A DNA stretch of 64,000 nt from Pectobacterium versatile (GCF_020166435.1 NZ_JAINZP010000016.1:1-64000), one strand, 5' to 3'. Positions 9,713 to 20,304 are shown, counted from the stretch's first letter. A program made the numbers and translations. The notes: generated by a model from the letters alone, not told the origin.

Positions 9713-10729
9713 ATGGAATTGGATGAGTGGATGGCGCGTAGTGTAAAACATAATGCCTCGGATCTGCACCTTTGTAGCGGTCATCCGCCGGTGTTGCGTG
9801 TGGACGGGCGGCTACAGCCTGAAAATACCTTACCACGTTTAACGCCGGAGCAGGTGGCGCAATGGTGCGATGCCTGGCTTGAACCGGCTCAGCGCGAGCA
9901 ACTGCGGCAGGCTGGTCAGGTGGATGGGGCATTAATGTTGCCCGATGGACAACGCCTGCGGGTGAATGTGTTTCGCCAGCGTGAGGGGCTGTCTGCGGCG
10001 CTGCGTGTTATTCCATCCGCTCAGCCTTCATTGGAAGCGCTACACGCGCCACCCGTTTTCTCGACGCTGCTGGAGAAACCGAACGGACTGATCCTGATTA
10101 CTGGGGCGACGGGGAGCGGCAAATCCACGACGCTAGCGGCCATGCTTGGGGCGTTAAACGATCGCTGCGATCGCCATGTGATTACGCTGGAGGACCCGAT
10201 CGAGTTTATCCATACCAGCCGACGCTGCCTGATTCAACAGCGGGAGATCGGTGCGCATAGCGCGTCGTTTGCACAGGCATTACGGGCCGCATTGCGGGAG
10301 GATCCCGATGTCATTCTGCTGGGAGAACTGCGCGATACGGAGACGATTCGGCTGGCGCTGACGGCGGCGGAAACCGGCCATCTGGTGTTGTCGACGCTGC
10401 ATACCCGCAGCGCATCGCAGGTGGTCGATCGTCTGGTTGACGTCTTTCCTGGTGAAGAGAAAGCCTATGTTCGCAGCCAGTTAGCTACCTGTTTGCAGGC
10501 GGTGGTGACGCAAACACTTTTGCCTGCCGCGCAAGGGGGGCGAATCGCGCTTTATGAAGTACTGACCGCCACCGCGGCAGTCAGTAATCTGATTCGGGAA
10601 GGGAAAACGCACCAACTCCCCGGCCTGATTCAGACGGGAGCCGCTGCGGGAATGCAAACGTTTGAGCAAAGCTACCAGCAGCGCTGTCGGGATGGGCTTA
10701 TTTCACACAGTTGCGACCTTGCCGTTTAG
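9713..10729 (+). CDS. PilT-type twitching/retraction ATPase (YggR)
   Basis: Hexameric cytosolic ATPase of the type II/IV secretion superfamily, PilT branch, which in piliated bacteria depolymerises type IV pili. The 338 residues contain SDLHL near 16-20, Walker A GATGSGKS (131-138), an Asp box, the Walker B region DPDVILLGELRD, and the His box HLVLSTLHT. All catalytic elements look intact. The start has an AGGAGG ribosome site. No pilin or other pilus genes lie in the window; as in E. coli yggR, the gene stands alone next to yggS. Its last 32 nt overlap the convergent diguanylate cyclase gene. Confidence 0.9.
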   Translation: MELDEWMARSVKHNASDLHLCSGHPPVLRVDGRLQPENTLPRLTPEQVAQWCDAWLEPAQREQLRQAGQVDGALMLPDGQRLRVNVFRQREGLSAALRVIPSAQPSLEALHAPPVFSTLLEKPNGLILITGATGSGKSTTLAAMLGALNDRCDRHVITLEDPIEFIHTSRRCLIQQREIGAHSASFAQALRAALREDPDVILLGELRDTETIRLALTAAETGHLVLSTLHTRSASQVVDRLVDVFPGEEKAYVRSQLATCLQAVVTQTLLPAAQGGRIALYEVLTATAAVSNLIREGKTHQLPGLIQTGAAAGMQTFEQSYQQRCRDGLISHSCDLAV

Positions 10730-12530
10730 CGGCATAAAGGTTTTCATCGGCTAACTGAATCCAATTTTCAACAGAAGTGAGATTGGCGTGATAGGTAGAA
10801 ATTCCTGCGCTGATCGTGAAATGTAGGCTCTGGTTATCGTATTCCAACGCATGTTGTTCGATATCTTTACGAATACGTTCAATCGTCATCACCGCTGTTT
10901 GATACGAGACATCTTTTAGCAGGATGATGAATTCTTCACCTCCGAGGCGGGCGACCAGATCTTCCTGACGCAGCGACATGCGCATGAACATTGCCAGCTC
11001 TTTCAGGACGGCATCACCAGCCAGATGGCCGTATTGGTCATTGATGTTTTTGAATAAATCGATATCAATAATTGCCAGACAGCTTTTGTCCGTGTGCTGG
11101 TTTTGCTGCCTGAGCAGAAAAAAGGCGCTAGCCTGCTCGAAGAAGCTGCTGCGGTTCGGTAGGCCGGTAAGAAAGTCATGCCCTGCGTTAAAGCGGAGAG
11201 ACGCTTCTATCTGTGTGCGTTCATCTTCCAATGAACGGGCATGAATGATGGTACCGAGTGTTTTCACCAGCGGTGCTAGTAAATCGATCATCGTTTGATC
11301 GTAACCTTCTCGCCGGTTAGCTAGTGCGATCATCCCGATCGCTTTGCCGCTATGAGTGATGGGGATGCCAAGTAGAGAATACAGTGCAGGATGCACGGGA
11401 GGCAGATCTCGACCAGCCTTTTGCCTTGATAGATTATTAGTGCATACCACCGTGTTATGCGTCACCACGTGGCCAAACAGATTATCCAGTTTACGGAGTC
11501 TCAGGCCGCCATGCGTTCTGCGCTGGTGCCTGTACCAGTTCAGGGTTTCTTCATCCCAGGCCAGGTTGGAAATCGCGGGAAGATAGAGCGACTGGCCGTC
11601 TTCATCTTCCTGCAATGTGGCAATGAAGCCGAAGGTACTGTTGGTGACGCTGAGCAGTCGCTCAAAGACTTTATCGCAGGCGGAAGGCAGATTGTGGTCG
11701 AGCAGAAAGCTGTCGTGGACTGACAGCAGGATATCGAGAATGATGCCTTGCTGATGGGCTTTCTTTTCGGTTTCGACGTTTTGCGTGATGTTGTGAGCAT
11801 ATTTGATGATTTTTCTCACATTTCCTTCACTGTCCATGACTGGGCTATAGGTTGCCTGTATCCAGAATGAATGGCTGTCTTTGCCCAGTCTATGGAAGCG
11901 TCCGCTGATAGGGTGGCCTCGATGCAAGGTTTCCCAGAATATTTGGTAGTCGGCTTGTTCGGTATAAATAGGGTCGCAGAGCAATTTATGATGTTGACCG
12001 AGAATTTCTTTTTCTTCATAGCCTGTTAGCATCAGATAGTGCTTATTGACATGGGTGATGTACCCTTCTTTATCAAATTCGATCACGCCTTGCGCATTTT
12101 CAATTGCATCTAGCTGTGCCCGATGTTCCGACATCAGGCGTTTTTCCTGAGTAATATCAAGCGCCAGTTTTATGACGCCAATGCGGTGACCTGAACGATC
12201 AATAATTGGTGTATAGGCAGCATGGAGCCAAATGATATCCCCTTTTTGGGTTTTTCTTTGGAATTCCCCTGCCTTGATATTCCCTTTGAGTACACTGTGC
12301 CAGAAATGGTCATGTTTTTGGCGCTGCGCTTCTGGCAGGAAAAGCGTGTGGTTTTTCTGAATAATATCTTCTTTTTTATAGCCGAGTATTTTGCAAAAAA
12401 GAGGATTGGCTTCAATCAGTTTCCCTGCCAGGTCGAATTCGGCGATGGCATAGATGGAATCAAGCGCGTGCAGTTTGGCTTCATTGTCAAACCTCTTAAT
12501 GAAATCAACATCAACTGACTGATTATTCAT
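10698..12530 (-). CDS. Diguanylate cyclase with PAS-PAS-GAF sensor region
   Basis: Soluble 610-residue signalling enzyme predicted to make cyclic di-GMP. Domain order: PAS 1 (about 20-130, ending ALDITQEK), PAS 2 (about 138-255, ending YAHNIT), GAF (about 265-435), GGDEF (about 445-610). The active-site motif is GGEEF at 530-534, a catalytically competent variant. An inhibitory RxxD site (RQED) lies exactly five residues upstream, so product inhibition is likely. There is no EAL domain and no membrane segment. The PAS/GAF sensors could respond to a small ligand or redox cue; heme or FAD binding cannot be read from the sequence. It overlaps the end of the pilT-like gene tail to tail. Confidence 0.9.
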   Translation of the reverse strand: MNNQSVDVDFIKRFDNEAKLHALDSIYAIAEFDLAGKLIEANPLFCKILGYKKEDIIQKNHTLFLPEAQRQKHDHFWHSVLKGNIKAGEFQRKTQKGDIIWLHAAYTPIIDRSGHRIGVIKLALDITQEKRLMSEHRAQLDAIENAQGVIEFDKEGYITHVNKHYLMLTGYEEKEILGQHHKLLCDPIYTEQADYQIFWETLHRGHPISGRFHRLGKDSHSFWIQATYSPVMDSEGNVRKIIKYAHNITQNVETEKKAHQQGIILDILLSVHDSFLLDHNLPSACDKVFERLLSVTNSTFGFIATLQEDEDGQSLYLPAISNLAWDEETLNWYRHQRRTHGGLRLRKLDNLFGHVVTHNTVVCTNNLSRQKAGRDLPPVHPALYSLLGIPITHSGKAIGMIALANRREGYDQTMIDLLAPLVKTLGTIIHARSLEDERTQIEASLRFNAGHDFLTGLPNRSSFFEQASAFFLLRQQNQHTDKSCLAIIDIDLFKNINDQYGHLAGDAVLKELAMFMRMSLRQEDLVARLGGEEFIILLKDVSYQTAVMTIERIRKDIEQHALEYDNQSLHFTISAGISTYHANLTSVENWIQLADENLYAAKRQGRNCVK

Positions 12531-13064
12531 GTTTATCTCTGCCTATATTTTTTCTGTCTTTACCCTTGATTCGCTGTTATCAGAGGTATTTGTTTTATCA
12601 TTATGCCGTCTGCAGTGTTATCGGGTGATTGGCAGTCCCCCTTTTTCTTTACGCGGAATCAATGGGCTGAATTAATAAAATAGTGTGCTATTAATTAATG
12701 GACTAAATGTTTTATTAATAATTAATAGACTGAAACGCATAAATAATATCACCAACAAGGAGTTTGTCTTATTGTCTTTTTATTCAATGTGTTGAGGCTG
12801 TAATGCTATTTTTTTTATGCTGAAACCCTATTTATACGCTTGTATGTAAAAACAGAGAATAGCGGTAAAAAATAATACTCAAATTATCTGAAACTATAAC
12901 CTATAAAATAGGTGCTTTAAGAGATAAGTGGGTTCATGACTTTTCTCATTATTTATTCGATTTTTTAGGCGCAGTGCGGAGTAAATAGAGAGCAGAGGCT
13001 ATTCTTCGGAATGTCGGCGGCCTGCATTGGTGCTGACCTCCGACGGTATAATGCATTAATTAGT
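12531..13064. other. Non-coding region between diguanylate cyclase and chemoreceptor genes
   Basis: 534 bp, AT-rich, upstream of the diguanylate cyclase gene and downstream of the chemoreceptor gene at 13065. No coding potential is seen. A weak sigma-28-like match (TAAT-N15-TCTGATAA, minus strand) lies at 12577-12603, some 50 nt before the cyclase start; support is low. Confidence 0.5.
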
Positions 13065-14636
13065 TTAAGAAAGGCGGGGTTCTACCTGAAACAGTGCCAT
13101 GGACCGCATTAGCTGCTGAGACTGCTGTTCTAACGACAGCGTCGTCACTGATGAGGCTTTGACGAGCTGTGCGTTGTGCTGAGCGACTTTGTCGATCTGT
13201 GTGAAGGCGATGTTAACCTGCTCAATACCACGGTGCTGTTCTTGCGTGGCGGTGGAAATGTCTCGCATCAGTTGCGTAATACGGATGATTTCGTCGGTCA
13301 CTTCATCCATGGTTTCGCCCGCCTTGGACGCTAGCTCAAGCCCTTCGGACACGCGCGTTTGGGAATCTAAAATCAATGCGCGGATCTCTTTCGCCGCCTG
13401 TGCGCTATGTTGCGCCAGATTACGCACTTCTCCGGCGACGACGGCAAAGCCTCTGCCTTGTTCGCCTGCGCGAGCGGACTCAACAGAGGCATTCAGTGCC
13501 AGGATGTTGGTCTGGAACGCAATGCCGTCAATGACGCTGAGAATGTCATTGATGCGCTTGGCGCTGGTGGCGATCTCCTGCATTTTTTCAATGACGTAAC
13601 AGACAGACTCGTTGCTGCGGCTGCTGGTGTTTGAGACGTTATTGGCGAGCTGATGCGCGAGTTCCGCGTGATCGGCATTGAGTTTCACTGTCGCGCTCAA
13701 TTGCTCCATGCTTGCTGCCGTCTGTTCCAGTGCGGCAACGGATTCTTCGGTGCGTTGGGAAAGCAGTGTGTTCTCTTCAAACAGTTCGCGGCTGCCTAAA
13801 TCGATTTGCGTGCTGGCATCGCGTACCTGACTCACCGACTCCAGTAGCGCTCCCTGCATGTGGCCAATGGCATCGTTGAGCCTTCCTAGTTCGTTGTCTC
13901 CACCTTGAATCAAACGACGCGTCAGATTCCCAGCAGCGACCTGTTCCAACTGTTCAATCGCATAATCGAGAGGTTTGAGTAGCATATGTCGCAGTGCGAT
14001 CCAGGCTAATGCGACCAGCGTGATAGAGAGCAGGCAGGCAATCGCAATCAGTAACAGCATAATGCGTTCATTACGTTCGGACTGTGCCAGACCCTGTTCA
14101 GAAAGCTGTTGGGCATACTGACGGAAGTTTTGGATCGATAAATCAAAGGCTTCACTCAGTGGGCCGAGCTGTTTTTCCAGGGCTTCATAATATTCGTCGG
14201 TATACTGTTTTTGCAGCGCGCTCAGCATCGGGGTCATTCCCTGCTGAAAATAGGCCTGATAGGTTTTCAGTACCTCCTGTGCCAGCGCTTGCTGTTTGGG
14301 ATCGGCATTGGCTGATTTGATCACGCGTTCAATGTCTTCCTGCGATTGGCGCAGATGTTTCTCTACGACTCCAGTTTCCTTGGCACCGTCGTCCAGCAGG
14401 CCGATTTCAATTTTCCTGACGGCGAGCGTTGCTGAGGCGCGCGCGCTGAGCGTCTGGTTATAGCCGCTCATCAGGTTGCCCAGCTCAATGCCCTGAATCT
14501 GATTTTGTGCTGTCAGCGTTTCCCTGTCTTTCTTAATGGCGACTACGCCCATGCTGCTGACGATAAGCAGTAACAGGGTGGTTAGCAGCAATAACGTTAA
14601 TAAGCCGGTACGAATAGAAATATTTTTCAACCCCAT
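13065..14636 (-). CDS. Methyl-accepting chemotaxis protein, 4-helix-bundle sensor type
   Basis: Transmembrane chemoreceptor signalling through CheA/CheW. The 523 residues comprise TM1 (about 11-32), a helical periplasmic TarH/Tar-like four-helix-bundle ligand domain (about 33-190), TM2 (about 192-214), HAMP (about 215-268) and the signalling domain. The tip (about 370-405) deviates from the near-invariant enterobacterial sequence: [15 protein letters not shown] has two Ala-to-Ser changes, and LAQHSA replaces LAQRSA. There is no C-terminal NWETF-type pentapeptide, so CheR/CheB tethering is not expected. Ligand unknown. The gene stands alone, with no other chemotaxis gene nearby. Confidence 0.93.
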   Translation of the reverse strand: MGLKNISIRTGLLTLLLLTTLLLLIVSSMGVVAIKKDRETLTAQNQIQGIELGNLMSGYNQTLSARASATLAVRKIEIGLLDDGAKETGVVEKHLRQSQEDIERVIKSANADPKQQALAQEVLKTYQAYFQQGMTPMLSALQKQYTDEYYEALEKQLGPLSEAFDLSIQNFRQYAQQLSEQGLAQSERNERIMLLLIAIACLLSITLVALAWIALRHMLLKPLDYAIEQLEQVAAGNLTRRLIQGGDNELGRLNDAIGHMQGALLESVSQVRDASTQIDLGSRELFEENTLLSQRTEESVAALEQTAASMEQLSATVKLNADHAELAHQLANNVSNTSSRSNESVCYVIEKMQEIATSAKRINDILSVIDGIAFQTNILALNASVESARAGEQGRGFAVVAGEVRNLAQHSAQAAKEIRALILDSQTRVSEGLELASKAGETMDEVTDEIIRITQLMRDISTATQEQHRGIEQVNIAFTQIDKVAQHNAQLVKASSVTTLSLEQQSQQLMRSMALFQVEPRLS

Positions 14637-14948
14637 GGTGTCCTTTTCCTTACGCCGCCTTCGTGGGTGATAACCCAGTCATCATTGGATGTGGTGTGTG
14701 CAACGGGAGAGAATACGTTATCTGTGTTGCGGTGAGATAAAATTAAAAAGCTATGGCAGGCGTAAAAAGGCTTGGGCAAGAAGAGCGTAGCCGAGAGGCT
14801 TCCCGCAACACAGGCTTCTCTCAACACAAAGGGTATAAATAATTAGCCGTAGCGTTTACGCCTGGTTTATTATCTGTTAATAGCGTTGGTTTTTCAGGGG
14901 CGTACTCAATACGCCAGTCAATGATACCCAGAGGTATCCGAGGTTTAT

Positions 14949-15374
14949 GTGCAGTTAACAAGTTTTACGGATTATGGTTTGCGAGCGCTGATTTACATGG
15001 CATCGCTGCCGGGCGGGAAAATGACCAGCATTTCGGAAGTAACGGAAGTGTATGGCGTGTCTCGTAATCATATGGTCAAAATTATCAATCAACTTAGTCG
15101 TGCTGGGTTGGTGATGGCCGTGCGCGGCAAGAATGGCGGTATCCGTCTTGGAAAACCGGCAGAAACCATCCGAATTGGCGATGTCGTGCGCGAATTGGAG
15201 CCGCTCACGCTGGTTAACTGTAGCCATGAATTTTGCCACATTACGCCAGCCTGTCGCTTAAAGCAGGTGCTTCAACAGGCGGTACAAAATTTCCTGCATG
15301 AGCTGGATCAATACACGCTGGCTGATATGGTCAAAGAAAACCCGCCGCTTTATAAATTATTGTTGGTTGAATGA
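14949..15374 (+). CDS. nsrR: Nitric oxide-sensing transcriptional repressor NsrR
   Basis: Rrf2-family [Fe-S] repressor that loses DNA binding when nitric oxide reacts with its cluster, derepressing nitrosative-stress genes. It has a winged helix at about 1-65, with the recognition region [17 protein letters not shown]. Three cluster cysteines, C91, C96 and C102, are spaced as in E. coli NsrR. The 141 residues begin with GTG, as in E. coli, behind a purine-rich GAGG. It heads nsrR-rnr-rlmB; its end overlaps the open frame upstream of rnr, and the real rnr start lies 41 nt after the nsrR stop. A likely target, ytfE, is in this window. Confidence 0.96.
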   Translation: MQLTSFTDYGLRALIYMASLPGGKMTSISEVTEVYGVSRNHMVKIINQLSRAGLVMAVRGKNGGIRLGKPAETIRIGDVVRELEPLTLVNCSHEFCHITPACRLKQVLQQAVQNFLHELDQYTLADMVKENPPLYKLLLVE

Positions 15375-15415
15375 ATTTTGTTCAGCCTCCTGCTGATGAC
15401 AACGGAGGAACCGCA

Positions 15416-17872
15416 ATGTCACAAGATCCATTCCTGGAACGAGAAGCAGAAAAATACGAATCCCCCATCCCCAGTCGTGAATATATTTTGGCGCACATCG
15501 CCAAGCGCGATACCCCGATTAGCCGAGAAGAATTAGCCGCCGATCTGCAATTAACCGGAGAAGAAGCGCTCGAAGCGCTGCGCCGTCGCCTGCGTGCGAT
15601 GGAGCGTGATGGTCAGCTTATTTTTACCCGCCGCCAGTGCTATGCGTTGCCGGAAAAGCTCGATCTGCTGCGCGGTACGGTCATTGGTCACCGTGATGGT
15701 TTTGGCTTCCTGCGCGTGGAAGGCCGCAAAGACGATCTTTATCTGTCGGCTGAAGAAATGAAACGGACGATTCACGGCGATGTTGCGTTGGCACAGCCGC
15801 TGGGTGCGGATCGTAAAGGACGTCGTGAAGGGCGCATTGTGCGCGTGCTGGAACCGCGTACCGGACAAATTGTCGGCCGCTATTTTGTCGATGCCGGTGT
15901 TGGGTTCGTGGTGCCGGATGACAGCCGCCTGAGCTTCGATATTCTGATCCCGAAAGAAGAAATTAACGGTGCCCGTATGGGCTTCGTGGTGGTGGTTGAG
16001 CTGACGCAACGCGCCACACGCCGCACGAAAGCGGTGGGTAAGATCGTCGAGATTCTCGGTGACAACATGGGTACCGGGCTGGCGGTGGATATCGCCCTGC
16101 GTACCCATGATATTCCGCACACCTGGCCACCTAAAGTGGAAGAGCAGGTGAAAGATCTCTCCGAAGAGGTGCCGGAAGCCGCGAAAAAAGGCCGTGTGGA
16201 TCTGCGTAAGTTGCCGCTGGTCACCATTGACGGCGAAGATGCGCGCGATTTCGATGACGCGGTGCATTGTGAACCGAAACGTGGCGGTGGCTGGCGCTTA
16301 TGGGTTGCGATTGCGGATGTGAGCTATTACGTTCGGCCAAATACGCCGCTCGACCATGAAGCGCGGGCGCGTGGCACCTCGGTGTACTTCCCGTCGCAGG
16401 TGGTGCCGATGCTGCCGGAAGTACTGTCAAACGGACTCTGTTCGCTTAACCCGCAGGTCGATCGTCTGTGTATGGTCTGTGAAATGACCGTCTCGGCGCA
16501 GGGTAAGCTGTCGTCTTATAAGTTCTATGAAGCGGTGATGAGTTCACATGCGCGCCTGACTTACACCAAAGTGTGGCATATTCTGCAAGGTGACGCCGAG
16601 CTGCGCGAGCACTACAAGCCGCTGGTCGGTGGATTGGAAGAGCTGCACCGTATGTACAAGGCGCTTGAACATGCGCGTGAAGTGCGTGGCGGCATCGCGT
16701 TTGAAACGGAAGAGGCGAAGTTCATTTTCAACGCTGAACGCCGTATCGATCGTGTGGAAGCTGTGGTGCGTAACGATGCGCACAAACTGATCGAAGAGTG
16801 CATGATTCTGGCGAATATCTCCGCCGCGAAATTTGTGGAGAAAAACGAAGAACCTGCGCTGTTCCGCGTGCACGATCAGCCGAGTGAAGACCATGTCTTA
16901 GCCCTGCGTAGCGTACTGGGCGAGCTGGGGCTGACGCTGAAAGGCGGAATGAAGCCACAGCCGAAAGATTACGCGGAATTGATGAATGAGTTGACTGAAC
17001 GTCCCGACCGGGAAATGCTGCAAACCATGCTGCTGCGCTCGATGAAACAGGCGATTTATGACCCGGAAAACCGAGGCCACTTTGGTCTGGCATTAACATC
17101 TTACGGCCATTTCACGTCACCGATTCGTCGTTATCCAGACCTGTCGCTGCACCGCGCGATTAAGTATCTGCTGAGCGATCGTCATGAGCGCTGGACGTCA
17201 ACGGGCGGCTGGCATAGTGACATTAACGAAATGCTACAGCTGGGTATGCATTGCTCGATGACGGAGCGCCGTGCGGATGAAGCTACGCGTGACGTTGCGG
17301 ACTGGCTGAAATGCGACTTTATGCAGGATCACGTGGGTGAGGTCTTTACGGGGATTATCGCCAGTGTGACCGGTTTTGGCTTCTTCGTGCGCCTGAAAGA
17401 TCTGTTTATCGATGGGCTGGTGCACGTTTCTACGCTGGATAATGATTACTACCGCTACGATAATATCGGCCAGCGGCTGATCGGCGAATCGCGCGGGCAG
17501 GTTTATCGTCTGGGCGATGAAGTCGAAATTCGTGTTGAAGCCGTTCATATGGATGAGCGCAACATTGATTTCGCGCTGATTTCCAGTACGCGCAAGGTGC
17601 GTGGCGAAGGTAAAACGGCGCGCGACCGTGTGAAGAAGCCGGAGTCGCGTGAGGCCAAGCCAGCTCGACGTCGTCGCAGCGCGAGCAAAGCGCCAGCAAA
17701 CTTTGAGCCGGATGCCGCATTCCGCAAAGAAGGCGATAGCAACGCGAAATCGGATAAGCCAAAAGCCAAGCCGAAAAAGAACCGCGATAAAGCGAAAAAG
17801 AACGTGGAAAAAACGCGTAAAATCGCCGCCGCGACGAAGGCTAAACGAGCAAAGAAGAAATCTGAGGAATAA
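15416..17872 (+). CDS. rnr: Ribonuclease R
   Basis: Processive 3'-5' exoribonuclease (RNB/RNase II family) able to degrade structured RNA; acts in mRNA decay, rRNA quality control and trans-translation. In order: an N-terminal winged-helix region, cold-shock domains, the RNB catalytic domain with [12 protein letters not shown] (catalytic aspartates), an S1 domain with GFGFFVRL, and a long Lys/Arg-rich tail (about residues 725-818) that assists unwinding. The ATG at 15416 is chosen because an AGGAGG-like ribosome site (GGAGGAACC) precedes it and [15 protein letters not shown] matches the E. coli start. The upstream in-frame ATG at 15371 lacks this support. Length is 818 residues. Confidence 0.96.
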   Translation: MSQDPFLEREAEKYESPIPSREYILAHIAKRDTPISREELAADLQLTGEEALEALRRRLRAMERDGQLIFTRRQCYALPEKLDLLRGTVIGHRDGFGFLRVEGRKDDLYLSAEEMKRTIHGDVALAQPLGADRKGRREGRIVRVLEPRTGQIVGRYFVDAGVGFVVPDDSRLSFDILIPKEEINGARMGFVVVVELTQRATRRTKAVGKIVEILGDNMGTGLAVDIALRTHDIPHTWPPKVEEQVKDLSEEVPEAAKKGRVDLRKLPLVTIDGEDARDFDDAVHCEPKRGGGWRLWVAIADVSYYVRPNTPLDHEARARGTSVYFPSQVVPMLPEVLSNGLCSLNPQVDRLCMVCEMTVSAQGKLSSYKFYEAVMSSHARLTYTKVWHILQGDAELREHYKPLVGGLEELHRMYKALEHAREVRGGIAFETEEAKFIFNAERRIDRVEAVVRNDAHKLIEECMILANISAAKFVEKNEEPALFRVHDQPSEDHVLALRSVLGELGLTLKGGMKPQPKDYAELMNELTERPDREMLQTMLLRSMKQAIYDPENRGHFGLALTSYGHFTSPIRRYPDLSLHRAIKYLLSDRHERWTSTGGWHSDINEMLQLGMHCSMTERRADEATRDVADWLKCDFMQDHVGEVFTGIIASVTGFGFFVRLKDLFIDGLVHVSTLDNDYYRYDNIGQRLIGESRGQVYRLGDEVEIRVEAVHMDERNIDFALISSTRKVRGEGKTARDRVKKPESREAKPARRRRSASKAPANFEPDAAFRKEGDSNAKSDKPKAKPKKNRDKAKKNVEKTRKIAAATKAKRAKKKSEE

Positions 17873-17886
17873 CGAACGGCTTGACG

Positions 17887-17910
17887 TTGTAGAGGCTTCG
17901 GTCTCTACAA
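17887..17910 (+). other. UUCG-capped hairpin between rnr and rlmB
   Basis: A 10-bp stem (TTGTAGAGGC paired with GTCTCTACAA, including one G-T wobble) closed by a cUUCGg tetraloop lies 15 nt after the rnr stop and 49 nt before rlmB. No T-run follows, so it is more likely an mRNA stability or processing element than a terminator. Confidence 0.6.
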
Positions 17911-17958
17911 ACCCGCAAGACGAATGTTATCTCGCTTTACACAATTTGAAGAGTATCA

Positions 17959-18690
17959 ATGAGCGAAATTATTTACGGTATCCACGCGGTTAAGGCACTG
18001 CTTGAGCGCGATCCACAGCGTTTTCTGGAAGTCTTTATTCTGAAAGGACGCGACGATCGTCGCCTTCAGTCCGTTATTACGGAGCTGGAAGCGCAGGGTA
18101 TCGTCATTCAAGTGGCGAATCGCCAATGGCTGGATAAGCAGGCTGAAGACGCGGTTCATCAGGGGATCGTAGCGAAAGTCAAAGAAGGGCGGAAATATCA
18201 GGAAAACGATCTGCCCGCGATGTTAGACAATTTGGAAACGCCTTTCTTGCTGATATTGGACGGCGTGACCGATCCACACAATCTGGGCGCTTGCCTGCGT
18301 AATGCGGATGGGGCTGGCGTGCATGCGGTAATTGTGCCACGCGATCGTTCCGCGCAACTGAATGCGACGGTGAAGAAGGTCGCCTGTGGTGCGGCGGAAA
18401 CCGTACCAGTTATCAGCGTGACCAATCTTGCCCGTACGATGCGCCTGTTGCAAGAGCGTAATATCTGGATCGTTGGCACGGCAGGTGAAGCGGATCATAC
18501 GTTGTACCAAAGTAAACTGACCGGACCATTGGCGCTGGTGATGGGGGCGGAAGGGGAAGGCATGCGTCGTCTGACCCGCGAGCACTGTGATGAGTTGATC
18601 AGTATTCCGATGGCAGGCAGCGTGTCTTCGCTGAATGTGTCTGTTGCCACTGGCGTGTGTCTATTTGAAGCTGTTCGCCAACGCGCGTAA
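17959..18690 (+). CDS. rlmB: 23S rRNA (guanosine-2'-O)-methyltransferase RlmB
   Basis: SPOUT-superfamily enzyme that methylates the 2'-O of G2251 (E. coli numbering) in the ribosomal P-loop of 23S rRNA, using SAM. The N-terminal SpoU substrate-binding domain starts [15 protein letters not shown]. The C-terminal knotted domain contains [27 protein letters not shown] and [16 protein letters not shown], the three SpoU motifs. Length is 243 residues, as in E. coli. The order nsrR-rnr-rlmB matches E. coli and suggests one transcript. A perfect hairpin follows 20 nt after the stop. Confidence 0.96.
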   Translation: MSEIIYGIHAVKALLERDPQRFLEVFILKGRDDRRLQSVITELEAQGIVIQVANRQWLDKQAEDAVHQGIVAKVKEGRKYQENDLPAMLDNLETPFLLILDGVTDPHNLGACLRNADGAGVHAVIVPRDRSAQLNATVKKVACGAAETVPVISVTNLARTMRLLQERNIWIVGTAGEADHTLYQSKLTGPLALVMGAEGEGMRRLTREHCDELISIPMAGSVSSLNVSVATGVCLFEAVRQRA

Positions 18691-18710
18691 TTGCTGTAGC
18701 TATCAATAAT

Positions 18711-18736
18711 AACGAGGTGCCATCAGGCACCTCGTT
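18711..18736. terminator. Terminator-like hairpin between rlmB and chemoreceptor gene
   Basis: A perfect 11-bp stem (AACGAGGTGCC and its complement, loop ATCA) lies between convergent genes. The following T-run is weak (AAATTT on the plus strand), so both genes may share it as a modest bidirectional terminator. Confidence 0.7.
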
Positions 18737-18768
18737 AAATTTGGTGGAGCTAGCGTTTTAAATTGTGC

Positions 18769-20304
18769 TTATGCCGCAGGGCTCTCCAGTCTGCGAACGT
18801 CTTGCTGCGAAGGCGGTAAAAGCCTGAAAACAGACACCGCATCAGAAAGTACGATCGCCTGCTGTTCCAGAGACTGAGCGGCAGATGAGGATTGCTCCAC
18901 CAGCACGGTGTTTTGCTGGGTGTTCTGATCCATTTCTATAATGGCCTGACCGACCTGAGAAATGCCGCGATGCTGTTCGTCCGACGCGGTAGTAATGTCT
19001 TTCATGATGTCGTGGACCTGCGTCACTGACTGGACAATCCCTTCCATCGTTTTCCCTGCGCCGTTAACGAGTGCTGCACCGTTATTAATCTGCGAAACCG
19101 ACTCGGCAATCAGTGTATCGATTTCTTTGGCCGCCTGTGCGCTGCGCTGTGCCAGACTACGCACTTCGCTGGCGACGACGGCGAAACCGCGGCCTTGTTC
19201 ACCCGCTCGCGCAGCCTCTACCGCGGCATTGAGCGCCAGGATATTGGTTTGAAACGCGATACTGTTGATCATTGAGGTAATTTCAGCGATGCGGTGGGAG
19301 CTTTGCGCGATATCGTGCATGGTGTTGACGGCTTTAGAAACCTGTTCTCCCCCTTGATTCGCGGTGTCAGAAGCATCCATAACCAGTCGGTTGGCCTGAT
19401 GGGCGTTATCAGCATTCTGTTTCACCGTTGACGTCAGTTGCTCCATACTGGCGGCGGTTTCTTCAAGCGCAGCGGCTTGTTGCGTCGTGCGAGAAGAAAG
19501 ATCGGTGTTACCAGCAGAAATTTCCCCTGCGGCATAGGAAATCTGGTTCGCGCTGAGGCGAATTTTATCAATCATGCTGTGCAGATTGCTGTTCATCTGC
19601 CCCATGGCTGAAATCAACTGGCCTAATTCATCATGACGATCGTTGTGAAGTTGCACGGTGAGATCGCCTTCCGCAATCGCACGGGTGGCGTGTAACGCCT
19701 GATGCAGCGGGCGTACGATCTGCCGTGAGATAACAATTGCTGTGGTCAGGCCGAGTATGATGGCAATCAGCGTAATCACGCCCAACTGTATGTCGCTGCT
19801 AATGACGTTACGGCCCGCGCGGGTTTCTTCCGTGAAGTAAAGCTTATTGATATTTTCCTGCAAGACTGCCATCTGTGCGTTCAATTCACTGAGCCGTTGC
19901 TGGCTGACATCTGGGCTCATAACCTGCTGGCGCTGTGAGATATAGGCGTTGAGTGACGCGCTAATATCCTGAATCGCACTTTTATCTTCCGTTGGCCAAT
20001 GGCCGGTGTCGATGGCTTTCAACAGCGCAGACAGCTCTTCGTTGATATTACCGATCGCACTATCGTGTTGTTCCAGATACTGTGCTTTTCGCTCCAGCGC
20101 ATAACCGAAGTTATTTTCTCTGGCGACAACGGTCTTGTCATAAATGGCGCCAAGACGGCTGATACGTTTTAACGATTGGTCGCTGTTGTGTAATCCGTAA
20201 AAGCCGACCATAGAGAGAATGACTCCCATGACGAGCAATAAACCAAATCCTACCAATAACTTTCGTGTTACAGACAGGTTTTGAAATGACATCCAGCGCA
20301 GCAT
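18769..20304 (-). CDS. Methyl-accepting chemotaxis protein, 4HB_MCP sensor type
   Basis: 511-residue chemoreceptor. TM1 is about 15-35, then a periplasmic helical four-helix-bundle ligand domain (about 36-188), TM2 (about 190-212), HAMP (about 213-265), and a signalling domain with the canonical tip [20 protein letters not shown] and [15 protein letters not shown]. The methylation helices carry [17 protein letters not shown] and AQSLEQQA. The C-terminus ends in a proline/arginine-rich tail without a CheR-binding pentapeptide. The start at 20304 has a GGAAGAGG ribosome site. A sigma-28-type promoter lies about 140 nt upstream (20446-20472), which links it to the flagellar regulon. Ligand unknown. 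Confidence 0.95.
   Translation of the reverse strand: MLRWMSFQNLSVTRKLLVGFGLLLVMGVILSMVGFYGLHNSDQSLKRISRLGAIYDKTVVARENNFGYALERKAQYLEQHDSAIGNINEELSALLKAIDTGHWPTEDKSAIQDISASLNAYISQRQQVMSPDVSQQRLSELNAQMAVLQENINKLYFTEETRAGRNVISSDIQLGVITLIAIILGLTTAIVISRQIVRPLHQALHATRAIAEGDLTVQLHNDRHDELGQLISAMGQMNSNLHSMIDKIRLSANQISYAAGEISAGNTDLSSRTTQQAAALEETAASMEQLTSTVKQNADNAHQANRLVMDASDTANQGGEQVSKAVNTMHDIAQSSHRIAEITSMINSIAFQTNILALNAAVEAARAGEQGRGFAVVASEVRSLAQRSAQAAKEIDTLIAESVSQINNGAALVNGAGKTMEGIVQSVTQVHDIMKDITTASDEQHRGISQVGQAIIEMDQNTQQNTVLVEQSSSAAQSLEQQAIVLSDAVSVFRLLPPSQQDVRRLESPAA

Noticed and set aside
14843-14869. Possible sigma-28 promoter for the chemoreceptor gene at 13065 (TAAA-N15-ACGGCTAA)
   Set aside because: The -10 matches only 5 of 8 positions and lies about 210 nt upstream, next to the nsrR promoter.
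15371-15415. Longer RNase R start at 15371
   Set aside because: The ATG at 15416 has the strong GGAGGAACC ribosome site and the conserved MSQDPF start.
15551-17762. Several long minus-strand frames (up to 238 codons) opposite rnr
   Set aside because: Antisense shadows of a high-GC coding gene; no ribosome sites, no recognisable motifs.
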